From: Occallatibacter sp. | GTDB taxonomy: Bacteria; Acidobacteriota; Terriglobia; Terriglobales; Acidobacteriaceae | DNA: 33,086 nucleotides | Assembly (NCBI GenBank): GCA_031296165.1 | Contig: JARLGF010000113.1 | Coordinates: forward strand, 1 to 33,086 | Reading direction: 5' to 3' | Part shown: piece by piece, positions 16,484-25,982 of the stretch | How the letters are laid out: every line of letters begins with the position of its first letter | Position numbering within the stretch: position 1 is the stretch's first letter | The notes under the pieces: generated by a model | Databases searched by the model: none | Seen by the model: the letters and a program-made list of their open reading frames with translations, nothing else | What the model was told of the DNA's origin: nothing | Program-made: the position numbers and the translations under genes

Positions 16484-18748
16484 ATGGCAGACGGCATGGG
16501 GGCGAGCAGGCGGAGTTTTCTGAAACTGGGAGGAGCGGTGGCTCTGGCTTCAACCCTGAACCCGGTGGCAAAAGCGGCGGAGGGCGTGGAAGCGCAGCCC
16601 GGCAAAGGCGGGAAGGCCGGCGCGAAACCGAAGCAGACGGCTGGCAAGACCCGGCTGGTGGACCTGGTGAATCCCTTGCAGGGGACCGATTCCACCTCGC
16701 TGTTTTCGCGTGGGAATACGCTGCCGATCGTGGCAGCTCCGTTTGCCATGGCGCACTGGGCGCTGCAGTCGAGCGATGCGAACCCCTGGTATTTCCAGCC
16801 TCACGACGAGCGCCTGCAAGGCATTCGCTGCACCCATCAACTGAGCCCATGGCTTGGCGATTACGGCCAGGCGACCTTTTTGCCGTTCAATGGAGAGCCT
16901 TCTCCGGCGCCGGCACAGCGGGCCTCGTCTTACCGAGCGGGAGAGCTGAAGATTGCGCCCCACGCGCTGAAAGTGAAGCTGATGCGCTACCGCTGCGTGC
17001 TGGAACTGACGCCGACGGAGCGATGCGCGGCGATGCGCTTCACGTTTGAGGATGCGGGCGCGGCGGGGATGTTCATCGACCTGCCGGGCGAGGATGCCGA
17101 GGCGCACCTGGACGCGGCCAGTGGGACGATTACCGCGCTGACCAGGGCTAATCGAGGCGGAGTTCAGAAAGGATTCGCGGCGTATTACGTGGTTCGCTGC
17201 GATGCGGCCATCACGCAGTTCGACGTGAAGGAGTTGAAGGGGCGGCGGGTTGCGGTGGTGCGCTTTGCAGCCGAGGCTGGCAAGCCGGTAACGTTGCGCG
17301 TGGGCACCTCGTTTATCAGCTTTGAACAGGCGGCGCGCAACCTCAAGGGCGAAGTGGGCGATAAGTCCTTTGACCAGGTGAAGAGCGCGGCGGCAGCCGT
17401 TTGGGAAGAGACGCTGGGCCGGGTGCGCATCCAGGGCGGCACTGAGACACAGCAGCGGATTTTCTACTCCGGACTTTATCGCGGGCTGTTGTTTCCGCGC
17501 ATCTGGCATGAAAAGGACGCCAGCGGCGACATCGTCCACATGAGCGTGTACAGCGGCAAGGTGGAGCCGGGCGTGATGTACGCGGACCACGGCTACTGGG
17601 ACGTGTATCGCGCCTGGTATCCGATGATGGCGCTGCTGTATCCAGAGCGGTTGAGCCAGATTCTTGAGGCGTGGGTGAATGCTTACAAGGAAGGCGGCTG
17701 GCTGCCGCAGTTCCCCTGCCCGGGCTATCGCAATTGCATGACGGGCAGCCCGCTGGATTTTGTCTTTGGCGACGCGGTGGCCAAGGGGATCAAGGGCTTC
17801 GACGTGCAGGCTGCGTACGCGGGACTGAAGAAACACGCCACAACGCCGGTTGCGCCAGGACTGGGCTACGGACGGCCCGCGGTGGCGGAATACGAGAAGC
17901 TGGGCTACATTCCCTGCGACGTGGTGGTGGGCGGGCTGGCGGAGACGCTGGACTCAGCGTACGGAGATTTCTGCATTGCGCAGGTGGCGCGTGCGGCCGG
18001 GTTCGAGGCGGATGCGGCAATGTTTGAAAAGCGGTCGCAAAACTGGCGGAAGAGCTTCGACCCCAAGACCCATTTTCTGCGTGGCAGGCTGGCCAATGGG
18101 GAGTGGGTGGAGCCTTTCGATCAGTACGAATGGGGCGGTCCTTATGTGGAGGGCGGTCCGTGGCAATACCGCTTCTTTGTGCTGCACGATCCCAAGGCGC
18201 TGATGGAAGCGATGGGCGGCCGCGAGGCCTTCCTCGCCAACCTGGAAGAGCTGGTGAGCCAGCCTCCGACCTTCCATGTGGGCATGTATGGGGGCGAAAT
18301 TCACGAGATGTCGGAGATGGCGGCGGTGGATTTTGGGCAGTACGCGCACTCCAACCAGCCTTCGCATCACGCGCTCTACATGTTTACGGTGGCCGGGCGG
18401 CGCGACCGGACGCAGCACTGGGCGCACCGCGTGATGAATGAGTTGTACACCGTGGATGACTTCTGCGGCGACGAAGATACCGGCTCGATGGGCGCGTGGT
18501 ATGTGCTGAGCTCGCTGGGCATTTATTCCATGTGTCCGGGCAAGCCGGAGTGGATGCTGGGCGCGCCGCTGTTCGAGGAGGCCGTGATCCACTATCCCGA
18601 TGGGCGCGAGATTCGGATTGAAGCACACAGCTCAAAGCCGGGGGCGTTTCTGAACCATGTGACGCTGAACGGCGTGGAACACAAGGAGAACTCGATTCAG
18701 CACGCAGAGTTGTTGAAGGGCGCGAAGCTGGTGTTCAGTGCTTCGTAG
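16484..18748 (+). CDS. Tat-exported GH92 family alpha-mannosidase
   Basis: Calcium-dependent exo-alpha-mannosidase type enzyme that removes mannose from glycans outside the cytoplasm. 754 residues from the ATG at 16484, which has GGAGG seven bases upstream; an ATG at 16478 is too close to it. A twin-arginine signal is seen at residues 8-17 (SRRSFLKLGG), ending near AKAA. Family marks: HDERLQGIRCTHQLSPWLGD and GQATFLPF in the N-terminal sandwich; YWDVYRAWYPMMALLYPER and GWLPQFPCPGYR in the helical domain; HSNQPSHHALYMF; and CGDEDTGSMGAWYVLSSLGI near the C-terminus, matching the GNDDCGQMSAWYV block of the family. Exact linkage preference (alpha-1,2, -1,3 and so on) cannot be told. It implies use of mannose-containing polymers such as fungal or plant glycans. 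Confidence 0.9.
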   Translation: MADGMGASRRSFLKLGGAVALASTLNPVAKAAEGVEAQPGKGGKAGAKPKQTAGKTRLVDLVNPLQGTDSTSLFSRGNTLPIVAAPFAMAHWALQSSDANPWYFQPHDERLQGIRCTHQLSPWLGDYGQATFLPFNGEPSPAPAQRASSYRAGELKIAPHALKVKLMRYRCVLELTPTERCAAMRFTFEDAGAAGMFIDLPGEDAEAHLDAASGTITALTRANRGGVQKGFAAYYVVRCDAAITQFDVKELKGRRVAVVRFAAEAGKPVTLRVGTSFISFEQAARNLKGEVGDKSFDQVKSAAAAVWEETLGRVRIQGGTETQQRIFYSGLYRGLLFPRIWHEKDASGDIVHMSVYSGKVEPGVMYADHGYWDVYRAWYPMMALLYPERLSQILEAWVNAYKEGGWLPQFPCPGYRNCMTGSPLDFVFGDAVAKGIKGFDVQAAYAGLKKHATTPVAPGLGYGRPAVAEYEKLGYIPCDVVVGGLAETLDSAYGDFCIAQVARAAGFEADAAMFEKRSQNWRKSFDPKTHFLRGRLANGEWVEPFDQYEWGGPYVEGGPWQYRFFVLHDPKALMEAMGGREAFLANLEELVSQPPTFHVGMYGGEIHEMSEMAAVDFGQYAHSNQPSHHALYMFTVAGRRDRTQHWAHRVMNELYTVDDFCGDEDTGSMGAWYVLSSLGIYSMCPGKPEWMLGAPLFEEAVIHYPDGREIRIEAHSSKPGAFLNHVTLNGVEHKENSIQHAELLKGAKLVFSAS

Positions 18749-18769
18749 TTATCAGTTGTCAGTGATCAG
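18748..18769. repeat. GTTATCAG-type short tandem repeat
   Basis: Three imperfect copies in a row, GTTATCA, GTTGTCA and GTGATCAG, beginning on the last base of the GH92 stop codon. The same motif set occurs at 27013-27040. The following stretch to 18993 has a near-palindrome CCCAGG...CCTGGG (18802-18828) that could end the GH92 transcript, and no gene. Confidence 0.6.
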
Positions 18770-18993
18770 CTTGAGTGTGTGCTGAGCCAGGTTCATGCTT
18801 TCCCAGGCCTCAAAAATCGAGACCTGGGCGCACGGCCTGAGCCGAAAAATCTCGATGAATTTTTTATCGGCGAGACTTGGAGCGGGTTCCTTGCATCAAA
18901 GCGAGGTAGAGCAGGAAGCCTTCCACTTGCGACCGGCCAAAATTCTCCGAAAGACGCCGCAGTGTCTCTCGGAAAAGATCGAGGAAATAGAGT

Positions 18994-19755
18994 ATGCACG
19001 GAACTCGTTTGTTTCGCCAAGTCTCCGCCACCCCGGCGGTACTGGTCCTGATGATGATGGCGGCGGCGGCTGGCTGCAAGAGCACGCCATCAGCCCCCAA
19101 TGCCAATACGCAGAACCCCGCCAACGCGGCGGGCACTGCACCCGCCCCGACCGGAGCGGGTTCTTCCGGCTCGGCGGCCAGCGCAGGCGCGAATTCTAAT
19201 GGGGGAGTGGCAAGTGTTCCGGCGCCGCCGCCCGCACCGGTGAGAGTGACGCGCACGGTTCAGCCTGGCACTGACATCCATGCGCGCATTACGGAAACGA
19301 TCAACTCGAAGACCGCGAATGTGGGCGACCCGTTCAGCGGTGTGCTCTCTGTATCGCTGACGACTCCTGCCGGCGACACTGTTTTTCCGAAAGGGACACA
19401 GGTTTCTGGTTCGGTTGTCTCCGCCAAAGGGCAGGGACGGTTCAAAGGTGCGGGCGTCCTGGCAATTGAGTTGAACGAGGTTGGCGGGCACCCGGTGACG
19501 GCGACCGAATATGTGGTGAGCAAGAAGGGCAAGGGAAAGCGCTCGGCAGCATTGATTGGCGGCGGGGCCGGCGGCGGAGCGCTGATTGGCGCGCTGGCCG
19601 GCGGCGGCAAAGGCGCGTTGATCGGCAGCCTTATCGGCGGCGGCGCAGGAACGGCGGGGGCTGCTTTCACGGGCAACAAGCAACTGATTATTCCGTCGGA
19701 ATCGATTGTGGTGTTTGAGCTTTCGCGGCCGTTGTCGGTTACGGTGGTGAAGTAA
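18994..19755 (+). CDS. Glycine-zipper lipoprotein
   Basis: 253 residues; GAGGA lies eight bases before the ATG. The N-terminus has a hydrophobic core and a lipobox-like AAAGC with C28, so it is probably lipid-anchored. The -3 residue is Ala instead of the more usual Leu. Residues 30-80 are low complexity (Ala, Pro, Gly, Asn), a typical linker. The central part (about 85-180) is a beta-rich domain (TRTVQPGTDIHARITETINS and following) that resembles the TrbI/VirB10-like or conjugal-type envelope domains but is not clearly one. A glycine zipper follows (about 185-230: ALIGGGAGGGALIGALAGGG), able to pack into a membrane. Role is probably structural in the envelope; function unknown. Confidence 0.75.
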   Translation: MHGTRLFRQVSATPAVLVLMMMAAAAGCKSTPSAPNANTQNPANAAGTAPAPTGAGSSGSAASAGANSNGGVASVPAPPPAPVRVTRTVQPGTDIHARITETINSKTANVGDPFSGVLSVSLTTPAGDTVFPKGTQVSGSVVSAKGQGRFKGAGVLAIELNEVGGHPVTATEYVVSKKGKGKRSAALIGGGAGGGALIGALAGGGKGALIGSLIGGGAGTAGAAFTGNKQLIIPSESIVVFELSRPLSVTVVK

Positions 19756-19788
19756 GCGCGTAGAGCTTTTCAAATGCGGAACATGAAC

Positions 19789-19820
19789 AAAAAGACGCTC
19801 CCGCAAAGGGGCGTCTTTTT
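19789..19820. terminator. Bidirectional Rho-independent terminator
   Basis: AAAAAGACGCTCC pairs with GGGGCGTCTTTTT around CGCAAA, with T5 on the plus strand and A-rich DNA on the other side, giving T5 on the minus strand too. It lies between the lipoprotein gene and the converging response-regulator gene and should serve both. Confidence 0.88.
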
Positions 19821-19863
19821 GTTGGTGCTATTTCACGCGATTTGCGCCTTGGAGAACTGGTCC

Positions 19864-21309
19864 CTACTCGCGGCCCTTTTTGCGGATCTCGATGGCGAGG
19901 CGCTTGATTTTCTGGTTGAGGGTGGAGAGGGGGATGTGGAACTGCTCGGCGGCTTCGGTCTGGTTGCCGTTGCAGCGCTCGAGTTTTTCAATGATGATGC
20001 GGCGTTCGATGTCTTCAAGGATGTCAAAGAGCGAGGCGTTGGGATTGTGCTGGAGCAGGGCGTCCTGGAAGGTGCGGCCGGTGATCTGGCCGGGCAACAG
20101 GTCGGAAGAGATGACGGGGCCGCTGGAGAGGACCACACCGCGCTCGATCGAGTTCTCCAGTTCGCGCACATTGCCAGGCCACTCGTAATCGACCAGGGCG
20201 CGCAGAGCGTCGGCGGACAGCTTGCGCGGCGGCAGATTGTTTTCAGCGGAGTAGAAGTCGAGGAAATGCTGGGCGAGGAGGGGAATGTCTTCGCGGCGGG
20301 CGCGCAGGGGGGGCAGGTCAACGGAGATGACGTTGAGGCGGTAGAAGAGATCTTCGCGGAAACGTCCTTCGCGGACCTCGGTGCGCAGATCGACGTTGGT
20401 GGCTGCGATGATGCGCACGTCCACCTGAATCTCCTGAATGCCGCCGAGGTGCATGAAACGGCGGTCCTGGAGCACACGCAGGATCTTGGCCTGGGTGTCC
20501 ATGCCCATGGTGGCGATTTCATCCATGAAGAGCGTGCCGCCGTTGGCGACTTCAAAGAGACCCTTTTTGGAGGCTATGGCGGAGGTGAAGGCGCCTTTGA
20601 CATGGCCGAAGAGCGTGGACTCAAGCAGCTCGGAAGGCATGGCGCCGGTGTTGATGGGGACGAAAGGCTTGTCTTTGCGGGGCGAGTTGGCGTGGATGGC
20701 CTTGGCGATGAGTTCCTTGCCGGTACCGCTTTCGCCCTGAATGAGAACTGTGGAGCGGCTGGGCGCGACCTGGGCGACGAGGTCGAAGACCTTGAGCATA
20801 ATTTCGCTTTTGCCCACGATGTTGGCGAAGTTGTAGCGCTGTTTGAGAGTGCGCTTGAGCTGCAGGTTCTCTTCTTCCGCACGATGGCGGGCGACAGCGG
20901 AGCGGATGTCGGCGAGCAGTTTCTCGTTGTCCCAGGGCTTCTGGACAAAGTTTTCCGCACCGGCGCGGACGGCCTCGACGACGTTGTCGACGGTGCCGTA
21001 GGCGGTGATCATGATGACCGGCAGATCCGGTTGGCGCTCCTTGATCTGGGGCAGCAGTTCCAGGCCGCTCTGTCCCGGCAAAGCCAGGTCGAGGAGCACC
21101 AGGTCGAAGTTGTCGGTTTCGAGAGTGCGTAATCCTTCTTCGCCGTCCACGGCCATTTTGACCGAATAGCCTTCGAGAGTGAGGAGCACTTCAAGCGATT
21201 CGCGGATGCCGGCTTCGTCGTCGATCACCAGGATGCTGGCGCCGGAGACGTTGCCGTTTGCGGCAGACAAAGAGACGGGCAGATTCAAAGGTAGTTCGAC
21301 CTCAGACAT
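19864..21309 (-). CDS. NtrC-family sigma-54-dependent response regulator
   Basis: 481 residues, activator of sigma-54 promoters. The receiver domain (25-140) has acidic D30 and D31, phosphorylatable D74 (VLLDLALPG), T102 and K124. The AAA+ domain (about 160-395) has Walker A GESGTGKE (192-199), Walker B GGTLFMDEI with D263-E264, and an arginine-finger region EGRFREDLFYRLN. A Fis-type helix-turn-helix closes the protein (about 448-471: GNQTEAAEQFHIPLSTLNQK). The sigma-54 contact loop, usually GAFTGA, reads GAFTSA (239-244). The ATG overlaps the kinase stop by eight bases, so kinase and regulator form a two-gene operon and a cognate pair. Targets are not visible; no sigma-54 promoter was found nearby. 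Confidence 0.95.
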   Translation of the reverse strand: MSEVELPLNLPVSLSAANGNVSGASILVIDDEAGIRESLEVLLTLEGYSVKMAVDGEEGLRTLETDNFDLVLLDLALPGQSGLELLPQIKERQPDLPVIMITAYGTVDNVVEAVRAGAENFVQKPWDNEKLLADIRSAVARHRAEEENLQLKRTLKQRYNFANIVGKSEIMLKVFDLVAQVAPSRSTVLIQGESGTGKELIAKAIHANSPRKDKPFVPINTGAMPSELLESTLFGHVKGAFTSAIASKKGLFEVANGGTLFMDEIATMGMDTQAKILRVLQDRRFMHLGGIQEIQVDVRIIAATNVDLRTEVREGRFREDLFYRLNVISVDLPPLRARREDIPLLAQHFLDFYSAENNLPPRKLSADALRALVDYEWPGNVRELENSIERGVVLSSGPVISSDLLPGQITGRTFQDALLQHNPNASLFDILEDIERRIIIEKLERCNGNQTEAAEQFHIPLSTLNQKIKRLAIEIRKKGRE

Positions 21310-24184
21310 GTACCGACTTCCTTAGTAAGGGAAACTCGAGATGAAAGGTTGTGCCGGCGCCGACGGCACTCTCGACATGAATTTTGCCGGCGTGTTCCTG
21401 GATGATGCCGTAAGAAACGGAGAGGCCCAGTCCTGTACCGCGCCTATCCCCAGGCTTAGGCATGGTTTTGGTGGTGAAGAACGGATCGTAAATGCGCTTG
21501 AGATGCTCGGGGGCAATGCCGGATCCGGAGTCGGCGATCAAAGCCTCGACATGGCCATTGACCTGTGTCGCCACGCGCAGAGTGCCGCCGCCGGGCATGG
21601 CTTCCTTGGCGTTGAGCAATAGGTTGAGAAAGACCTGTTGCAACTTGCCGGAGTTGCCGTGGATGGCGGGCAGTTCTTCAGCCAGGTCTAGATCGACGAC
21701 GATCTGTGCAGTCTTGAATTGGTGTTCGAGCAGGGAGAGCGTGTCGCGGATGACCTGGTTGAGGTTGGTTTCGCGAAATTCGGTCGTGGATGTGCGGGAG
21801 AAGTTGAGCAACCCGTTGGCGATTTCGGCGGCGCGGAAGCTCTGCTGGATGATCTTGTCCAGTACCGGACCGAGGCGCTCATCGCCGCGCAGTTGCTTGG
21901 AGAGCATCTGCGCATAGGAGGAGATGACGGCCAGAGGAGTGTTGATTTCATGGGCCACGCCGGCGGCCAGCAATCCGATGGAGCTGAGCTTGTCGGTCTG
22001 GGCGAGTTGGGCTTCCAGCGAGACGCGCTCGGTGATGTCGTCGACCAGGATGATGCGGCCCACGGAAACAAAGTCTCGTGACAGCAGGGGCGCGATGGCG
22101 ATGTTGGCGGTGCGCTGCTCGCCGGCGCGGGTAGTGAGGCGGAACTTGTAGAGGTGATGGACGCCCTGCTCGTTGCGGAAGCCTTCCAGAGCGTCAACAA
22201 ACTCTGAGGGGAAAACAGTACGAAGTGTCTGGCCGATGGCCTCGGCGCGGCTGAGGGCGTACATCGCCTCCATCTGCGCGTTCCAGCTTTCGATGCGGTC
22301 GTCCAGATCGAGGGCCAGGATGCCGACGTTGATGGATTCGACGATGTTTTCGTTGAATTCCTTGAGCCGTTCGAATTCGGCGATCTTGATTTCAAGGCGT
22401 TGATAGAGGCTGGCGTTCTGGAGGGCGATGCCAATGTAGCTGGCGAGGGATTCAAGCAGTTCGACGTCTTCGCTCGACAGGAAGTCGCCGCCCAGGGTGC
22501 GTCCCAGGCCGATGACGGCGATGGTGCGCGCGGCCGATCCGTCCTGGACTCGACAGGGGAGATAGTAGTTGAGGTCGAGCAGGGCCGCGGTGCGCTGTTG
22601 GTCCGGGGGAAGATGCACGGCTGCCTGGGCGTTTTCCAGGAAGATGTGGGAGTGGCCAACGGACTGGTCGAAGTCGAGGAAGCCTAGGGCGAGCGAGTCC
22701 AGCCCGGAACGGTTGGAAGCGGCGGCGATCTCGGCGGGCAGCCCGTGGGAGGCGGCCAGGCGCAGGCGGCCGGATGGGCCGTTCATGAACACGGCAACGC
22801 GGGCCACCAGCAGCGTGCGCGGCAACTGCTCGACGATGGATCCGAGCAGCGCCTGGAGATCGGTTTCCGAGCTCAGGCCGCGGCCGAACTCGACCAGCGC
22901 CTTGCGGTAGTCGTAGCGATGGCGGTCAAAGGCCTTGTCGACCCAGCCCTGAATCCTGCGCTTGAGGGGGTCAAAGACGGCCGCTGTGACCAGGATGGCG
23001 ATGATCAGGCCCCACTCGCGGACCGCTAACGGCATGGCATTGTGAACCAGGGCGGCGATGAGTGCGATGATGCCGAAGTAGCCGCCGAGCAGCAGGCCGG
23101 TAGCCAGCGTGTAAGCCACGCCGCGCTTGAAGATCAGATCGGTGTCCATGAGCCGGTAGCGGACGATGGCCCAACTGAAAGTCAGCGGGAGAAAGACCAG
23201 CGACAGACCGGCGATATTGGTGAGCAGCGTGGGCGGGTGCAGGTCCAGAAGGTAGGGAACGGCGTAAAAGAAGGTGAAGGGCAGAACTGCGAGCAGCGTG
23301 CCGCGGGTGACCCACTTCAACTGCTGGCGCAGCAGAGGGGTGTTAGCCCGGCTGTAGCTGCGCAGGAAGAGCAGGGCGGCCAGCACGTAGAAGGAGGCGT
23401 CGTAGGCTGTGGCTGTCTGGTTGAGCCGGTGCAGAAGCAGTCCGGTGGGCTCACGGGTTCCGATGGTCCAGAGCCAGAGCCCCAGCATGCAGGCGCCGGG
23501 GGCGTACACCAGCGGCAACAGCCAGACGCGACGAACGCTCTTGAACCGCTCCTCAGGAAAACTGAGGGCGAAATGCAGGAAAAGCGCCGGCTGCAGACAT
23601 TCGGCCAGCACGTTCGACCAGAGAACGGTCCAGTCCAGCGCGTCCAGTTCGCCCGTGTATTTCAGGGTGAACAGGGCGAACGAGACCAGACAGAAAAGGT
23701 AAAAGTGAGTGGCGCGCGGGGCGGTCCAGCGGCGGAAGAGTACATAGATGCCGATGGCCAGATAGACCAGCCCAATGACGCGCTGCGCCTGTCCCAGGCT
23801 GCGGTCGAGGGGAACGGGAATGACCTTGACCGGCGTATCCAGCGGAATGCCGTCGCGGGTGATGGTGTAATCGGCCTGACCGTAGCTTCCGGTGCGGTAG
23901 AGCGTGCGCTCCAGGTCGGACAGATGCACGATGGGGGTATCGGCGTGCCCGGCGCTTATCTGGGTCAGCAGGTCATGCGTCTGAATGCCGGCGCGTTGGC
24001 CGGGCATGTCCGGAAGCACTCTTTCAGCTTCCAGCCCGCCGGCAACCTCGCGCCACCAGACTCCGTCGTCGGGCTGCTGGAACAGTCGCTCCTGGCGCAG
24101 ATTCAACACAGCAAGGACGATCAGGCTGGCGGTTGCCACTGCCAGCAGAGTCGCCTGCAAACGGTTGAAGAGGCTGGATTCCAT
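21302..24184 (-). CDS. Membrane histidine kinase with PDZ-like, GAF and PAS domains
   Basis: 960 residues, sensor partner of the NtrC-type regulator. TM1 is about 10-28. A periplasmic PDZ-like domain follows (about 45-125; [20 protein letters not shown] is a typical PDZ carboxylate-loop region). Then come about seven or eight membrane helices (137-405) like a multi-helix sensor module, a GAF domain (about 435-595), a PAS domain (about 605-720, [19 protein letters not shown]), the HisKA domain with phospho-His H745 ([15 protein letters not shown]) and a HATPase with N858 ([10 protein letters not shown]), DSGSGI (885-890) and GTGLGLS (916-922). The catalytic core is complete. A PDZ domain outside the membrane suggests sensing of exposed peptide C-termini or misfolded envelope proteins; this is inference. 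Confidence 0.93.
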   Translation of the reverse strand: MESSLFNRLQATLLAVATASLIVLAVLNLRQERLFQQPDDGVWWREVAGGLEAERVLPDMPGQRAGIQTHDLLTQISAGHADTPIVHLSDLERTLYRTGSYGQADYTITRDGIPLDTPVKVIPVPLDRSLGQAQRVIGLVYLAIGIYVLFRRWTAPRATHFYLFCLVSFALFTLKYTGELDALDWTVLWSNVLAECLQPALFLHFALSFPEERFKSVRRVWLLPLVYAPGACMLGLWLWTIGTREPTGLLLHRLNQTATAYDASFYVLAALLFLRSYSRANTPLLRQQLKWVTRGTLLAVLPFTFFYAVPYLLDLHPPTLLTNIAGLSLVFLPLTFSWAIVRYRLMDTDLIFKRGVAYTLATGLLLGGYFGIIALIAALVHNAMPLAVREWGLIIAILVTAAVFDPLKRRIQGWVDKAFDRHRYDYRKALVEFGRGLSSETDLQALLGSIVEQLPRTLLVARVAVFMNGPSGRLRLAASHGLPAEIAAASNRSGLDSLALGFLDFDQSVGHSHIFLENAQAAVHLPPDQQRTAALLDLNYYLPCRVQDGSAARTIAVIGLGRTLGGDFLSSEDVELLESLASYIGIALQNASLYQRLEIKIAEFERLKEFNENIVESINVGILALDLDDRIESWNAQMEAMYALSRAEAIGQTLRTVFPSEFVDALEGFRNEQGVHHLYKFRLTTRAGEQRTANIAIAPLLSRDFVSVGRIILVDDITERVSLEAQLAQTDKLSSIGLLAAGVAHEINTPLAVISSYAQMLSKQLRGDERLGPVLDKIIQQSFRAAEIANGLLNFSRTSTTEFRETNLNQVIRDTLSLLEHQFKTAQIVVDLDLAEELPAIHGNSGKLQQVFLNLLLNAKEAMPGGGTLRVATQVNGHVEALIADSGSGIAPEHLKRIYDPFFTTKTMPKPGDRRGTGLGLSVSYGIIQEHAGKIHVESAVGAGTTFHLEFPLLRKSVHV

Positions 24185-24409
24185 GGGAAGCTTTCTACAT
24201 CATTCTGAGGTGTTGCACGTCAGTTGCCATGCGGGAGAACCGCCGGGCACCAAAGTGCTAAATAGGCAATCGACTGAGAGCACACGAGATAGTGACGCCA
24301 GTCGGCGTAATAAGTCAACCAGGATTTGAGAAATATCAATATAAAATGCAGGAAACGGGAAGTGATATCCATAGAACAGTATCAATCTATGGAAACAGGT
24401 AATTTCTTG

Positions 24410-25114
24410 TCAGATCTGGCCGTATGTTGCTTTGGGGCCATGCTTTCGCTGGTAGTGGTGCTCGGAAACGTAGTTTGGTATTCCGGATTCGGAGGCACCC
24501 AGCAGTACGCTGCGATAGGCGAGGCGGGCGATGTATTCGAGGACGTCGGCGATTTCCACGGCTTCGACAGCCGACTTGCCCCAGGCAAAGGGGGCATGGC
24601 CGGACACCAGGACACCGGGGACGGCGAGCGGATCGAGGTTTTCCGAGCGGAAGCGCCGGACGATGACCGCGCCGGTATTGCGGACGTAGGCTTCGGCCAC
24701 TTCAGCGGCGGTGAGTGGGTCGGTGACCGGAACCGGGCCGTGGAAGTAGTCGGCGTGGGTGGTGCCGAGGCAGGGAATGGGGCGGCCGGCCTGCGCCCAG
24801 GCGGTGGCGAACTCGGAGTGGGTGTGGACCACGCCGCCGATCTGGGGAAACTCGCGGTAGAGCAGGGTGTGGGTGTCGAGGTCGCTGGAAGGGCGCAGGG
24901 AGCCTTCGACGATTTTGCCGTCTAGGTTGGTGACGACCAGGTCCGCAGCGGTGAGCGAAGCGTAATCGACGCCGCTGGGCTTGATGACCACCAGCGGTTC
25001 CGGGCCGGTGCGGCAAATGCCGCTGACGTTGCCGAAGGTGTGGGGCGCAAGGCCGCGGCGGGCGATTTCGCGGTTGGCGTGGAGGACTTGTTCGCGCAGA
25101 GCGGCTAGCAGCAT
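24410..25114 (-). CDS. araD: L-ribulose-5-phosphate 4-epimerase
   Basis: Converts L-ribulose 5-phosphate to D-xylulose 5-phosphate, the last step of L-arabinose use; zinc enzyme, cytoplasmic. 234 residues, close to the family length of about 231. The zinc ligands H97 and H99 (VVHTHSEFA) and H173 (VSGHAPFAWG) are present, with acidic D78 in SSDLDTH. The phosphate-binding parts HTFGNVSG and IKPSGVDY and the C-terminal Y231 (KATYGQ) also match. The related L-fuculose-phosphate aldolase lacks the KHG-KATYGQ end, so the epimerase call is strong. No araA or araB is adjacent. No Shine-Dalgarno stands out. Confidence 0.95.
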   Translation of the reverse strand: MLLAALREQVLHANREIARRGLAPHTFGNVSGICRTGPEPLVVIKPSGVDYASLTAADLVVTNLDGKIVEGSLRPSSDLDTHTLLYREFPQIGGVVHTHSEFATAWAQAGRPIPCLGTTHADYFHGPVPVTDPLTAAEVAEAYVRNTGAVIVRRFRSENLDPLAVPGVLVSGHAPFAWGKSAVEAVEIADVLEYIARLAYRSVLLGASESGIPNYVSEHHYQRKHGPKATYGQI

Positions 25115-25227
25115 GGTATTCGCCTTGTCCGGGCAAGCGCTGTTGGAATGCGTTTGCCGGATTCAGTGTAGCAGTGGATTGGGCCGAGGGCTGGGTAACT
25201 CAGTGTGTATATAAATAATTCGAGTTA

Positions 25228-25239
25228 TCACAGCTGTGA
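25228..25239. promoter_or_regulatory. 12-bp perfect palindrome, possible operator
   Basis: TCACAGCTGTGA lies 59 bases before the ATG of the following secreted protein and just downstream of an AT-rich TATAAA box (25210-25215). The position near the likely transcription start fits a repressor site. The gap between araD and this gene otherwise holds nothing clear. Confidence 0.4.
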
Positions 25240-25297
25240 AAGCGTGGATGGGGCTAGAATGCATGCGAATTTTCAAATCAATCCGGGGAGGGTCGCT

Positions 25298-25924
25298 ATG
25301 CGTCGTGCCTTCTTTTGTATGTTGAGCGGACTGGCGGTTTGCATGCTGCTTTCAATCACTGCGTTTGCCAGCAAATTGAATGCGTCTGATTATCCGCTGC
25401 GAGTACATATCTTCAATGATTCGGGTCGTTCGCACTACTACTATGGATACCGGTACTCTTCTGGGTCCCTGTCTTCTGTAGATGGCGAAGGCCGGGCTAA
25501 TCTCTATGAAAACGGCATGCCCGAGGCGTTCGATTTCAGCTATCGCTGCCATGTCCAATTGATGTTTTCGATGGGGTTTGAGACGTACATGGCGCGCTGG
25601 AAGAAGCGAGGCCAAACGCTGGAACTGCTATTGCCGGAGATGGGCCATCCCGATAAGGCCGATCTCTGTGAGCTTCAAGTCATGATGAAGGATGGGGTGG
25701 CCTACTACAAGCACAACGCCTTAATGGGCTCGGAGCCTTCAGCCAAGCTCAAGGAGTGGATGGTCAAGCACCAATACGATCCGGAACACGGACTGAATGA
25801 CCCGATCAATTTGAATCAGGCGGGGCCATCAGTGAATCCGGGCGATCCGTCAATGACACCGAACCAGCCTATGCCCCCGTCGCAAGTGCCGCCACAGCCT
25901 CAAGCACCTCCTCCGCCGCAGTAA
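25298..25924 (+). CDS. Secreted protein of unknown function with Pro/Gln-rich tail
   Basis: 208 residues from the ATG at 25298, supported by GGGGAGGG upstream and a signal peptide (MRRAFFCMLSGLAVCMLLS, cleavage near AFAS). The mature part has a Tyr/Ser-rich section (SHYYYGYRYSSGSLSS, about 45-60) with a possible beta-fold, followed by a Cys pair region (YRCHVQLMFSMG and DLCELQVMM) that may form a disulfide. The last 45 residues are a Pro/Gln/Asn-rich tail ending PPQPQAPPPPQ, likely disordered. No family is recognised. The palindrome at 25228 may control it. Confidence 0.6.
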   Translation: MRRAFFCMLSGLAVCMLLSITAFASKLNASDYPLRVHIFNDSGRSHYYYGYRYSSGSLSSVDGEGRANLYENGMPEAFDFSYRCHVQLMFSMGFETYMARWKKRGQTLELLLPEMGHPDKADLCELQVMMKDGVAYYKHNALMGSEPSAKLKEWMVKHQYDPEHGLNDPINLNQAGPSVNPGDPSMTPNQPMPPSQVPPQPQAPPPPQ

Positions 25925-25982
25925 CCCGCAGCTGGCGGCGATGAAGGTTTGTCTCATCGCCGCGGCGTGCACTCTGCGGCGG

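Noticed and set aside
19774-21132. 452-codon plus-strand frame
   Set aside because: Lies wholly opposite the NtrC-type regulator gene and starts in the terminator; no domain.
23042-24208. 388-codon plus-strand frame
   Set aside because: Antisense of the histidine kinase, Gln/Gly/Glu-rich, no ribosome site.
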